Of a stretch of 64,000 nt of DNA, positions 1 to 9,120 are shown piece by piece. Numbering within the stretch: position 1 is the first letter of the stretch; each line of letters begins with the position of its first letter. This DNA is from Candidatus Brocadia sinica JPN1 (lineage in GTDB: Bacteria; Planctomycetota; Brocadiia; Brocadiales; Brocadiaceae): assembly GCF_000949635.1 (NCBI RefSeq), contig NZ_BAFN01000001.1, positions 2,779,673 through 2,843,672 on the forward strand, given 5' to 3'. Both the position numbers and the translations under genes were made by a program. The notes below the pieces were generated by a model. The model was not told where the DNA came from, made no database searches, and saw only the letters and a list, made by a program, of their open reading frames with translations.

Positions 1-967
1 TTATGCTTTTAGTAAGGGTACATTGGTTTTTATGGCGGGGGGGAATGAGGCGGATGCTAAAACGCATTATTCAGGAACGGTTGCCGCCCGCAAAAAGACG
101 AAGTTTATTCAGATCAAGGTGCGCAGGGGGATGGCAATACTCTATTTTTACCTCGATTGGTTTGATGGTAAGGGGGTAAATAATGATCTGGATTTAATTT
201 TATATGATGCGAAAAAGAGGAAAATACCTTCAAAGAAAATTACGAAGTATCAGGAAGGAGAAAGTCCAAGGGGTACTGAGGCTAAGCTGGTTTTCTACAA
301 TTTTTACGTCTCCGGACCTGCACAGTATTATGCGAAGGTGAAGAATAATTCAGGCAATGAGCAGGTTTTTCATATTTATTCTTTTGACTATAATACGACC
401 TTTAAAAAGGCAGACCCGAACTACACCGTTATAACACCTGCAACAGCAGACAACGCCATAGCCGTTGCATCGTATGTGACCCGGCCAAGCTGGACTAATT
501 ACAAAGGGCAAACGTACGGTTATAGTAAAGATACAACTCCTGGTGAAATTTCCTCATTTAGTAGTCGTGGGCCTAGAATTGATGGGATTATAAAACCTGA
601 TATTGCAACACCGGGACAGGGAATCATTTCTGCAAGGGATAAGATTATTACCTGGCCGGGCGAATATGATGCCCTTGTAATTGACAACGATGGGCTGAAT
701 AACGGTAACGGGCATGCGGATTATCTGTTACTTCAGGGAACAAGCATGGCTGCTCCCATTGCGGCAGGAGCAGCGGCATTATTGATGCAGGCTCAACCTT
801 TCTTAAAGGGGGATCCGGATAGTATCCGAAATGCCTTATTTCAAACTGCAAGCAATGAAGGATACCAGTTTAATACCGATGGTTATGGTAAAATGAATGT
901 ATTATCGGCATTGAACTACCTGGCGAGTATATCTCATCCCCCAGTGCCTGTTACTGAGAACAAATAA
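1..967 (+). CDS. S8 family serine peptidase (subtilase), C-terminal part, cut by window edge
   Basis: The frame is open to base 2, so the gene begins outside the window and only about 321 residues are visible. The motif AGGNE near the left edge fits the oxyanion-hole Asn region of subtilases. GTSMAAP at about 740-765 carries the catalytic Ser; Asp and His must lie upstream. Between Asn and Ser there is an extra segment of roughly 120 residues, rich in beta-strand-like Tyr, Phe and Val, that resembles an inserted pre-peptidase or PA-like domain. The protein ends in a Pro-rich tail. It is probably secreted, but the signal region is not visible. It converges on the radical SAM gene. The family is sure; the substrate is unknown. 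Confidence 0.85.
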   Translation, partial: YAFSKGTLVFMAGGNEADAKTHYSGTVAARKKTKFIQIKVRRGMAILYFYLDWFDGKGVNNDLDLILYDAKKRKIPSKKITKYQEGESPRGTEAKLVFYNFYVSGPAQYYAKVKNNSGNEQVFHIYSFDYNTTFKKADPNYTVITPATADNAIAVASYVTRPSWTNYKGQTYGYSKDTTPGEISSFSSRGPRIDGIIKPDIATPGQGIISARDKIITWPGEYDALVIDNDGLNNGNGHADYLLLQGTSMAAPIAAGAAALLMQAQPFLKGDPDSIRNALFQTASNEGYQFNTDGYGKMNVLSALNYLASISHPPVPVTENK

Positions 968-1135
968 CAAACATGATTGATTTTCCCACTCGGTGTTGCT
1001 ACCACATTATGGCAGGTTTGAACAATGAATATGAAGGAGGAAAAAGTGGGGATTTGGGGATACGCTTACTTCATAATCTTTCAACCACCCATCCTCTCCT
1101 GTTTTTTCTGTATTTTAATAAGTAAAATTGGTTTG

Positions 1136-2353
1136 CTATTCTTTGCCAACGCGACTGAGTTTTGGTTGATAGATACAATAAGGTTCTTCAGCCAGATAGT
1201 TACCCGTGTCGTAAAAAGCCCGTGCCCTGCAGCCCTCACAGACCTTTTTGTACTCACACGCACCGCACTTCCCTTCCAATAAATCGGGGTCGCGCAACTT
1301 CTGAAAGACGGGAGAATCATTCCAGATGTCTGCAAATTTTTGTTTTTTCACATGACCTGCCTCGACCGGTAAATAACCGCAAGGGAAGACTTCTCCCTTG
1401 TGGGAAACAAAGCACACACCTGTTCCGGCCAGACAGCCCTTCGTCATGGCTGCCATACCGTGGGTTTTCGGTGAAATGGTAACCCCTTCTTCCTTCGCGC
1501 GTTCCCTCATAATACGGAAATAGTGGGGAGCGCAGGTAGCCTTTGTTTGAATCTTGGCCTCTTTGGAAAGGTCGTAGAAATGATTGAGTACCTCTTCATA
1601 TTTTTTGGGATGAAGCATCTGGTCGTCGGCAATCTGAACACCGCATCCCACGGGTACCAACATAAAGATATGGAGCGCTTCGGCGCCCAGTTTTACAGCC
1701 ATGTTATAAAGGTCATCGATCTGATGAACGTTGTGTTTTGCAATAGTGCAGTTGATTTGCATACTCATACCCAGATCTCTGAGCCTTTTAAAACCAGCAA
1801 TAGACCGTTCAAATGATCCTGGTATCTTTCTGAATTCATCATGGGTTTTGGCATCAGCGCCGTCAAAACTGATTGAAACCCTGGCAATACCTGCATCAGC
1901 GATTTTTTTTGCTGTCTTGTCATCAACTAATGTTCCGTTCGTTGCCAGTGCAACGCTTAATCCTTTACTTACGGCGTACTTCGCAATCTCAAAAATATCG
2001 GGTCTGAAGAGTGGTTCCCCTCCGCTGAGGACAAGGATCGGTCTGCCTGCCTCGGTAATTGCGTCAACGAATGCAAATGCCTCCTGGGTGGTCATGTCGT
2101 CCTTGGCAAGAGTCATACTTACATCGAGTCTGCGACAATGGATACACTCCAGATTACATCCAACGGTCGTTTCCCAGAAAACCAGACGCAATTGGTTTTT
2201 CATGTTCTTCATGTATTCGGCAGCAGATTTTCCGGATGTGTCTTCTTTGATACGTGTATACGTTTCTCTTATCGTTTCAGGATGGCCACTGTGTCCCTGG
2301 GGCATAGGGTGACCCACCGGGTGTTGACCATGCGGATGATGTGGATGCGGCAT
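1136..2353 (-). CDS. ahbD: Heme b synthase, radical SAM/SPASM protein AhbD
   Basis: This is a 405-residue radical SAM protein. The cluster motif CNLECIHC lies near residue 65, followed by the GGEP motif. The C-terminal SPASM region has many cysteines (CGACEYKKVCEGC and others) for auxiliary Fe-S clusters. This layout matches AhbD, which decarboxylates Fe-coproporphyrin III to heme b in the siroheme-dependent pathway; the relatives NirJ and AhbC are less likely. The first 25 residues are rich in His, Pro and Gly, which is unusual and may bind metal. It is transcribed divergently from cimA. A high heme demand, as in anammox cells, fits. The family is sure; AhbD versus close paralogues is a fair inference. 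Confidence 0.8.
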   Translation of the reverse strand: MPHPHHPHGQHPVGHPMPQGHSGHPETIRETYTRIKEDTSGKSAAEYMKNMKNQLRLVFWETTVGCNLECIHCRRLDVSMTLAKDDMTTQEAFAFVDAITEAGRPILVLSGGEPLFRPDIFEIAKYAVSKGLSVALATNGTLVDDKTAKKIADAGIARVSISFDGADAKTHDEFRKIPGSFERSIAGFKRLRDLGMSMQINCTIAKHNVHQIDDLYNMAVKLGAEALHIFMLVPVGCGVQIADDQMLHPKKYEEVLNHFYDLSKEAKIQTKATCAPHYFRIMRERAKEEGVTISPKTHGMAAMTKGCLAGTGVCFVSHKGEVFPCGYLPVEAGHVKKQKFADIWNDSPVFQKLRDPDLLEGKCGACEYKKVCEGCRARAFYDTGNYLAEEPYCIYQPKLSRVGKE

Positions 2354-2544
2354 GTTGTCCTCCGATTGTAATAAATTGAAAATGACTTTAGTGAATATTT
2401 CTGATAGAAATGTAAACAGAAAAAAGTTTCGATTAATTATAAAGAAAAATTCATTCTTTGGTCAACGAATAAATCAAGAAAAAGAGAGAAAAGATAAACT
2501 TCTAAATTCTTTTGCATATTATATGGTTTGTGCTTCTTTTAAAC

Positions 2545-2573
2545 TTGACAATGTATTACACCATTGATACCAT
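2545..2573 (+). promoter_or_regulatory. Candidate sigma-70 promoter for cimA
   Basis: TTGACA at 2545-2550, a 17-base spacer, then TACCAT at 2568-2573, about 47 bases before the cimA start. The rest of the 2354-2619 divergent gap is AT-rich and shows nothing else I can support. Confidence 0.45.
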
Positions 2574-2619
2574 TTGAAAAATCTTTTTCTGAGAATATTT
2601 TAGATTTTAGCTTTGAAAT

Positions 2620-4182
2620 ATGGACAAAATATTCATCTACGATACTACATTGCGGGACGGTAGCCAGGGAGAGGGGATATCTTTTTCACTGCAAGACAAA
2701 CTGGCCATTACTTTAAAGCTGGATGACCTCGGGGTAGACTATATAGAAGGTGGCTATCCGATGGCGAATCCTAAGGATGAATCTTACTTTAAGGAAGTAA
2801 AATCCCTGAAACTCCGGCACGCCCAAATTGCCTCTTTTGGAAGTACACGGAGGGCGAATACACGTGTTGAAGATGATAAAAACATAAGAGCGCTACTCAT
2901 GGCGGATACGCCTGTGGTGACCATTGTTGGGAAAAGTTGGGATTTTCAGGTAAAAAACGTATTAAAGGTCTCACTTGACGAAAATCTGAAAATGGTTTCG
3001 GATACTATTGCATATCTTAAATCAAAAGGCAAAGTAGTCTTTTTTGATGCCGAGCATTTTTTTGACGGATATAAGAAAAATCGGGAATATTCTTTAAAGG
3101 TATTACACGAGTCTCAGTTATCAGGTGCCGATGCCATTGTATTATGCGATACAAATGGGGGCAGTTTACCTGCGGAAATAGCTGAGATTGTCGGAGATGT
3201 CAGGGAAAATATTCAGGGCATGCTCAGTATCCATGTCCACAACGATGGTGACCTTGCTGTAGCGAATACTCTCGCTGCCGTGGGGCGAGGAGTAAGGCAA
3301 GTGCAGGGCACGATTAACGGGATAGGTGAGCGTTGCGGGAATGCAGACCTGTGTTCTATTATTCCCAATCTTGTCTTGAAGATGGGGTATCATTGTTTGG
3401 AAGATGGAGGACTGAGAAAACTGACTGAGGTGTCAAGGTATGTTTACGAGACTGCTAACTTACTCTTGCGCTCTAATCAGCCCTTTGTAGGGGTCAGTGC
3501 CTTTGCCCATAAGGGTGGATTACACGTAAATGCCATTCAGAAAGATAAAGGTACGTATGAACATATACCGCCAGAATCGGTAGGGAATGAAAGAAAGATA
3601 CTGATCTCTGAACTTTCCGGCAGTTCTACGATCCTTGTCAAGGTAGAAAAATTTAATCTGGCACATGATGGTAAACTTATGAGAACTATTCTTGAAGAGG
3701 TACAGAATCTGGAGAATGAAGGGTATCAGTTCGAATCTGCAGAGGCATCCTTTGAATTACTCGTGAGAAAGAAGATCGGTCGGTACAAGACATTCTTCGA
3801 TTTGGAAGGGTTTCGCGTGATTGTTGAGAAAAGGGAAAACGGATTGCCCCTAACAGAGGCTACGGTAAAGGTCAAGGTAAATAATATTCAGGAACTTTCT
3901 GCAAGTGAGGGGGCAGGCCCCGTAAATGCCCTTGACGCTGCATTGCGAAAGGCGCTGGAGCGATTCTACCCCTCATTGAAAAACATGAAACTTGTGGATT
4001 ATAAAGTACGGGTAATTAATCCACGTTCAGGAACTGCGGCCAAGGTTCGGGTGATTATTGAGTCCCAGGACAAGGAAGATATCTGGAATACTGTTGGGGT
4101 ATCGGAAAACCTCATTGAGGCAAGCTGGCATGCCCTTGTCGATAGTATTGAGTATAAATTGTTAAAGGAGCAGGAATTCTGA
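2620..4182 (+). CDS. cimA: (R)-citramalate synthase (CimA-type)
   Basis: This 520-residue protein belongs to the HMGL-like/LeuA dimer family. The TIM-barrel start YDTTLRDGSQGEGI carries the catalytic Arg-Asp pair. HVHNDGDLAVANT and the later NGIGERCGNADL are the metal-binding and Claisen-condensation motifs. The C-terminal 110 residues form the LeuA regulatory domain. CimA condenses pyruvate and acetyl-CoA to citramalate, which gives isoleucine without threonine deaminase. The HND motif and length fit CimA better than 2-isopropylmalate synthase. It appears to be a single gene. Confidence 0.88.
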   Translation: MDKIFIYDTTLRDGSQGEGISFSLQDKLAITLKLDDLGVDYIEGGYPMANPKDESYFKEVKSLKLRHAQIASFGSTRRANTRVEDDKNIRALLMADTPVVTIVGKSWDFQVKNVLKVSLDENLKMVSDTIAYLKSKGKVVFFDAEHFFDGYKKNREYSLKVLHESQLSGADAIVLCDTNGGSLPAEIAEIVGDVRENIQGMLSIHVHNDGDLAVANTLAAVGRGVRQVQGTINGIGERCGNADLCSIIPNLVLKMGYHCLEDGGLRKLTEVSRYVYETANLLLRSNQPFVGVSAFAHKGGLHVNAIQKDKGTYEHIPPESVGNERKILISELSGSSTILVKVEKFNLAHDGKLMRTILEEVQNLENEGYQFESAEASFELLVRKKIGRYKTFFDLEGFRVIVEKRENGLPLTEATVKVKVNNIQELSASEGAGPVNALDAALRKALERFYPSLKNMKLVDYKVRVINPRSGTAAKVRVIIESQDKEDIWNTVGVSENLIEASWHALVDSIEYKLLKEQEF

Positions 4183-4282
4183 TGTTATAGAGAAAGTTCT
4201 TGACCTGAGAAACAATTTTATTAAATGTTTTGTTCTAAATGTTAGAAATAAATATCTTGCGATAATTTAAGGAGATGGTAAG

Positions 4283-4603
4283 ATGGGTAAGGTAAAATGC
4301 CCGGGTAGTATACGAAATGCGACGCCCACACCAATAGAACGTAAATGTCATAATTGTGGTGTCCTTGTAGAGATGTGGAGCGATGAAGAAAAGGCAGAAT
4401 GCCATAAATGTGGCACGACGATTTTCAAGGATAAAGTGCCTACCTGTGTCGAGTGGTGCAAGTCAGCGGAAGAGTGCATGGGAGACATACTTGATGTTAA
4501 AAAGATTCAGGCAGAGGCAAAAAAGCGGGCTGCAGCCGATGGGAATCCAAAATTCTTTGAAAATGTTACCGAGCTAATTAAAAAGAAGAGAGAAGGGCAG
4601 TAA
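4283..4603 (+). CDS. Conserved small Cys-rich (zinc-ribbon-like) protein
   Basis: 106 residues, preceded by a good ribosome site (AAGGAGATG). CHNCG (about residue 22) and CHKCG (about 40) form a four-cysteine zinc-ribbon pattern. A second cysteine motif, CVEWCKSAEEC, follows near residue 55. The tail is basic and helical. There is no signal peptide or membrane segment. I do not recognise a defined function; the second motif occurs in small proteins sometimes labelled phosphohydrolase-like, but no HD motif is present. It probably binds zinc. Confidence 0.7.
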   Translation: MGKVKCPGSIRNATPTPIERKCHNCGVLVEMWSDEEKAECHKCGTTIFKDKVPTCVEWCKSAEECMGDILDVKKIQAEAKKRAAADGNPKFFENVTELIKKKREGQ

Positions 4604-4702
4604 TATCACACTTTCGTTTCATACAGAATAAGCCTCCAAACACAGAATCCCAATTCAACTATTCGACAATCGCTTCGTAGTTTTAAAACATTAAAGCACA
4701 TC

Positions 4703-5683
4703 TTGATTATTCGCCCCGGAGCTATTGGTGACATAATTGTTACCCTGCCTGCCCTTGGTACCATTCGCGATCATTTCCCAGATGCTAAAATTGAAGTTAT
4801 GGGCTATCCACCACTTCTGGAGATTATCAAAGGACGGTTCTATGCCGATACCATTAGTCGGTTTGACCAATCGGATATTGCCTATTTATTCATGAAAGAT
4901 ACGAAAATTCCTGAGTCCTTAATGAAAAGATTCGGCGGTATGGATTTGATTATTTCGTTTATTTCTGACAAGGACCGGATTTTATCTGGTAATCTTGAAG
5001 CTACTGGGGCACGCTGCGTTATTCATTATGACCCTTTTCCGTCTGGTGATGAATGTGTTCACATTGTTGATCACTTATTAAAATCTCTGGATACATTGGG
5101 TATATCTTACGCTAACAAGATTCCAAAGGTGTTTTTGCACGAAGAGGATATACATTTTAGTGATGATTTTATAAGGGATAGAATTATTGTTTCCAAAAAG
5201 ATCCTGGTTGCTATTCATCCCGGAAGTGGCGGCAGGCAGAAGTGTTGGTCTGTAGAAAGATTTGCTGCATTAATGAACTGGTTAAATAGGGAGATCGAGT
5301 CTCATATCTTTGTTGTTTCAGGTCCTGCGGATGGAGAGATCATTAAAAAATTAACGGCGAAAGTTAAGGACAATTTTACCCTGGTTGATCATCTTTCTTT
5401 ACCAAAACTGGCTGCTGTAATAAGACGGTGCAATCTTTTTTTAGGAAACGATTCGGGCATTACACATTTGGCTGCTGCCATGGGCGTCCACACGCTAGCA
5501 ATCTTTGGTCCTACTGATCCAAACGTTTGGGGGCCTCAGGGGGAGCAGGTAAAAATCCTTTATAAAAAGGCACATTGCAGTCCGTGTTTGGCAGACATAC
5601 GAAAAAATTGTTCTACACAAATTTGTTTAGAAAGTATAAAAATTGCCGATGTTATGCATGAAATAAGATCAAGGTTATTATAA
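4703..5683 (+). CDS. Glycosyltransferase family 9 (heptosyltransferase-like)
   Basis: About 326 residues with the GT9 hallmarks. IIRPGAIGD lies at the very start, HPGSGG at the head of the second Rossmann domain, GNDSGITHLAAAMG binds the nucleotide sugar, and FGPTDPNVWGP follows. These enzymes transfer heptose or related sugars in lipopolysaccharide core synthesis. The start is doubtful. The listed start is TTG, and the frame upstream (LKHI at about 4691-4702) reads like the missing first beta strand. There is no in-frame ATG, GTG or TTG just upstream and no clear ribosome site, so an ATT start near 4661 or a sequencing error is possible. Confidence 0.8.
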   Translation: MIIRPGAIGDIIVTLPALGTIRDHFPDAKIEVMGYPPLLEIIKGRFYADTISRFDQSDIAYLFMKDTKIPESLMKRFGGMDLIISFISDKDRILSGNLEATGARCVIHYDPFPSGDECVHIVDHLLKSLDTLGISYANKIPKVFLHEEDIHFSDDFIRDRIIVSKKILVAIHPGSGGRQKCWSVERFAALMNWLNREIESHIFVVSGPADGEIIKKLTAKVKDNFTLVDHLSLPKLAAVIRRCNLFLGNDSGITHLAAAMGVHTLAIFGPTDPNVWGPQGEQVKILYKKAHCSPCLADIRKNCSTQICLESIKIADVMHEIRSRLL

Positions 5684-5816
5684 AGACAACTTCGTATTTC
5701 CGGTAACATTATTCTTTTTCAATTGACTAGGTTATAAGAGTTTTATATACTTCCCCCTCTTTTTGCCAGATTTAAAAATATCGAATTTACGCGTAATTAT
5801 TTTAAGGAAAGAACAA

Positions 5817-6905
5817 ATGTCTATGTCTAAGAAATCTAAACAGTGTCAGTTACAGCATAAGTATTTATGTAAACCACAAATATCCCCTCAGGTTTTAAAA
5901 AAGGATATGAAGATCAAGGATCTTGTTAATGAATACAGCCGTTCCGGGGCATTTAATGCGGGGAGATTGGCAGAAGCATGCAAGTTGTATTGTCACATGA
6001 TTGATGAGAACGCCACTATTGGTCTTACCCTCTCTGGTGCTATGACACCAACGGGTATGGGCGGGATACTTATCACCCTTATTGAAAACGGATTTGTAGA
6101 TTTTATTATTTCTACGGGGGCTAATCTCTATCATGACTTACATTTCGCACTGAATCTCCCGATACATCAGGGGGATTTCAGGGTTGATGATACAGAACTT
6201 TATGAGGCGGGGATCGAACGTATCTACGATATCTTTATAACAGACGATTTGCTGCTTAAGACCGATAAATTTATTCAAGATGTGGCAAAAAAAATTTCCG
6301 CTACCAAGCCTCTTTCCACTGCCGACTTTCATTATATTTTAGGCAAGGCGGTTCTTGAGGATACACCGTCACCTCACCTGAGTTTTGTGGCCCGGGCAGC
6401 AAGACACGGTGTACCCGTTTTTGTCTCTTCCCCCGGTGATTCATCAATCGGAATGAACTTGTCTTATCTCAAAATTCAGGATAAAGGGATTACTATTGAT
6501 ACCGACCTGGATGTCCTTCAAACGACGGCTATTGTTTTCAACAGCGAAAAAAACGGTGTAGTTAGTATTGGCGGTGGTTCTCCAAAAAATTTCTATATGC
6601 AGACACAGCCTACTCTGGCACAGATACTGGATATCAATAAAGGTGGGCATGATTACTTCATTCAGATTACTACGGATGCACCTCAGTGGGGTGGGCTCTC
6701 TGGGGCAACACCAACGGAAGCCATATCGTGGGGTAAGATACGCAGGGAAGAGGTAAAAAATCACGTGGTTGTTTATAGCGATGCTACGATTGCCATGCCG
6801 ATCCTTGCAGGATATGTGGTATCAGAAAGAAAGCCACGGAAAAAAAGATATCTGTACCGAGATCTCCCTGCACAGATATTAGAGTTAAAGAAACAGGTGA
6901 AGTAA
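5817..6905 (+). CDS. Deoxyhypusine synthase-like protein (homospermidine-synthase-like)
   Basis: 362 residues from the ATG at 5817, chosen because AAGGAAAG precedes it; the longer frame would need a TTG start. The deoxyhypusine synthase fold is recognisable: GLTLSGAMTPTGMGG near the N terminus, STGANLYHD for NAD binding, and SWGKIRRE near the end with the Lys that forms the covalent imine intermediate. Bacterial members of this family mostly make polyamines such as homospermidine, because eIF5A is absent. The exact substrate cannot be read from the sequence. Confidence 0.8.
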   Translation: MSMSKKSKQCQLQHKYLCKPQISPQVLKKDMKIKDLVNEYSRSGAFNAGRLAEACKLYCHMIDENATIGLTLSGAMTPTGMGGILITLIENGFVDFIISTGANLYHDLHFALNLPIHQGDFRVDDTELYEAGIERIYDIFITDDLLLKTDKFIQDVAKKISATKPLSTADFHYILGKAVLEDTPSPHLSFVARAARHGVPVFVSSPGDSSIGMNLSYLKIQDKGITIDTDLDVLQTTAIVFNSEKNGVVSIGGGSPKNFYMQTQPTLAQILDINKGGHDYFIQITTDAPQWGGLSGATPTEAISWGKIRREEVKNHVVVYSDATIAMPILAGYVVSERKPRKKRYLYRDLPAQILELKKQVK

Positions 6906-7686
6906 ATTATTGTTGCCTTTAAATAACATTGTGACCGACTAAACCAGGTAAGAGGCATACAATCAGTTTTACGATTGTCGGGTGATAGTTATTGATGTAT
7001 ATTGCTTGGTTCTATTTAATTGTTAGAACTGGTTACAAAACGTCCGTGGATTTTCCTATCTACCGACCTTAAAATGCTCAGCTCAGAAAGTTCATTTCTC
7101 TAAATATCTTCCGCTGAAAACAAAAAAGCGGAGGTGACTCCATATATTGAATAAGCGATGGTGCAAGCACGTTATTAACATAAATGAATACTAAATAAAA
7201 TTAGGTGAGCATTGCTGTAAGTTGAATATAATAAAGTGTTAGATGTTAATTTATTTTTGGTTATTAACTGCTGATCCACATGTTATCCACAATTTATTTT
7301 TTCTGGCATAACAAAATTTATGAAGAGGATGTTTTAATTAAGTAGTATAAATTAATGTGATTTTGTAGCTGGGGAAAATTATCTGCTTCTAAGTTTCAAT
7401 TTAATATGAAATTACAGATATAATATTTTTCATAATAAAAATTAATGGCTCTAAATATTTTTTACAGAAATTTATTTATTATTCTGCTGCAAGGTTTTAA
7501 ATTTTTTTAATTATATTATCCATTGAAGTGTTACGAACAACAGGGATGTGTGCCAAAAATGTTTTATTAATGCGAATATCTTTTTGTTTTGACACATATA
7601 AATCCTTCTGCTAATATCGCCCTCCTTCAAATAGAAATCTTAATCCATTTCCAAAACAACCTTCTTTTTACTTATAGGGGATAGTA
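6906..7686. other. Candidate replication origin region (oriC) upstream of dnaA
   Basis: A 781-base gap without genes. It contains a perfect DnaA box, TTATCCACA, at 7283-7291 and a one-mismatch box, TGATCCACA, at 7272-7280. A very AT-rich stretch (about 7300-7610) that could unwind follows. A short hairpin (TCCGCT with AGCGGA) lies near 7110-7135. Position next to dnaA supports an origin, but only two boxes are clear. GC skew was not computed. Confidence 0.5.
7272..7291 (+). promoter_or_regulatory. Two adjacent DnaA boxes
   Basis: TGATCCACA (7272-7280) and TTATCCACA (7283-7291) lie in the same direction two bases apart. The second is the perfect consensus. They sit about 400 bases before dnaA and may serve replication start, dnaA autoregulation or both. 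Confidence 0.6.
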
Positions 7687-9036
7687 ATGGAGTTATACAC
7701 AAAGGTCTGGGATGACGTTCTTCAAAATATTCGGGAAAAGGTAGGCCCCTTACGATTTAACCTATGGTTTAAGAATACCCGACTGGAATCATTCGATGAT
7801 AATAATGCAAATATCTTAGTGCCGAATGTTTTTACTCAGGTGTGGTTACAAGAAAATTTTTCAAACGTATTACGAGAAGGTATTGGGAAATTAGTTAATA
7901 AAGATTTGAATATAAAATTTTCTGTCTCAAAAAATGGTGAGGATGAAAATGTCCCAACCATGAGTATTCCTTTGTCCGAGAAAAAAACAAATGGGAACAA
8001 AAACTACGCACAATTAAATAGAAACCTGCGGTTAGAAGATTTTGTAGTTGGTACCAATAACCGGCTTGCTTATACAGCAGCCCTTGAAATGATTAAGGAC
8101 AAATATCCCGCTTTCAATCCTCTTTTTATTCATGGTCCTGTTGGTGTTGGGAAAACTCATATCTTGCAGGGAGTTTGGAATCGTGTCAAAGAAGAACAAA
8201 ACGTGAATGCCATATACATGCCGGCTGAGAAATGGACAAATGAATTTATCTATTCATTACAAAAAGGGAAGATGGAGGCATTCCGGCAAAAATTTAGGAA
8301 TGCGGACATATTTCTCATCGATGATGTCCATTTTCTTTCCAATAAGCAAGGTGTGCAAGAGGAATTTTTGCATACTTTTAATGCATTATTCGAACTGTCG
8401 AAGCGGATTATATTGGCTAGTGATGCGCATCCAAAAATGATTGGACAGTTAAAAGAAAACCTTGCAAGTCGGTTTATGTCTGGTATGGTCACAAAAATAG
8501 ATAAACCTGAATATGCGACGAGGCTTTTAATTTTGAGATCAAAGGCTGCAAAATTTGATGTACATTTTCCGGAAGAAGTTTTGGAGTTTGTTGCAGAAAA
8601 ATTTGATGGTAATGTACGAGAAGTTGAAAGTGCGCTGACCACGCTCTCTGCTCATGCCAAATTCAATGAGAAAAAAATGGACCTCCACTTGGCAAGTGAT
8701 GCTTTGGGAGAATTTTTCTGTGCTGAAGGAAAAATTATCAAAATTAATGAGATTGAAGCGACAGTCTTGAATTATTTTAACATATCGCGCAATGAACTTC
8801 ACTCGAATAAAAAAATGAAATCTATTTCGTTTCCAAGACAAATATGCATGTATTTGATTAAAACGTTGCTAAATTGGTCATATCAGCAAATTGGGAATTA
8901 CTTTACCAGTAAGAAACACACGACTGTTATGTTTGCCATAAAAAAAGTGAAAGAACAGATCGACAGTGATAAACAATTTAAGTTGTTTATAGAATCATTA
9001 ATAGAAAAATTAAAAAGAAAGAAAATAGTTGTCTAA
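7687..9036 (+). CDS. dnaA: Chromosomal replication initiator DnaA
   Basis: 449 residues in the usual DnaA order. An N-terminal DnaB-interaction domain (about 1-85) and a short linker are followed by the AAA+ domain, with Walker A GPVGVGKTH and Walker B IFLIDDVHFL. The C-terminal DNA-binding domain starts near 350. Start: GGGGATAGT precedes the ATG. Odd: the helix-turn-helix signature usually reads GGRDHTTV, but here residues 407-414 read TSKKHTTV, so the Arg-Asp pair is lost while HTTV is kept. It could be the main DnaA with altered box contacts or a divergent paralogue. The upstream gap has DnaA boxes. Confidence 0.9.
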   Translation: MELYTKVWDDVLQNIREKVGPLRFNLWFKNTRLESFDDNNANILVPNVFTQVWLQENFSNVLREGIGKLVNKDLNIKFSVSKNGEDENVPTMSIPLSEKKTNGNKNYAQLNRNLRLEDFVVGTNNRLAYTAALEMIKDKYPAFNPLFIHGPVGVGKTHILQGVWNRVKEEQNVNAIYMPAEKWTNEFIYSLQKGKMEAFRQKFRNADIFLIDDVHFLSNKQGVQEEFLHTFNALFELSKRIILASDAHPKMIGQLKENLASRFMSGMVTKIDKPEYATRLLILRSKAAKFDVHFPEEVLEFVAEKFDGNVREVESALTTLSAHAKFNEKKMDLHLASDALGEFFCAEGKIIKINEIEATVLNYFNISRNELHSNKKMKSISFPRQICMYLIKTLLNWSYQQIGNYFTSKKHTTVMFAIKKVKEQIDSDKQFKLFIESLIEKLKRKKIVV

Positions 9037-9120
9037 TTTGGTGTTTGGATAGATAAGACGGCCTAAAATAAGGCAGCAAAGAGACTTTTTGTTGCAAATT
9101 TAGTTACAGCGTACACGAAT

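Noticed and set aside
1025-2312. Plus-strand frames over the heme b synthase gene
   Set aside because: Shadows of ahbD on the minus strand; no start signals or domain text.
6906-7686. tRNA or small protein gene in the gap before dnaA
   Set aside because: No cloverleaf, no CCA-type end and no open frame with a ribosome site.
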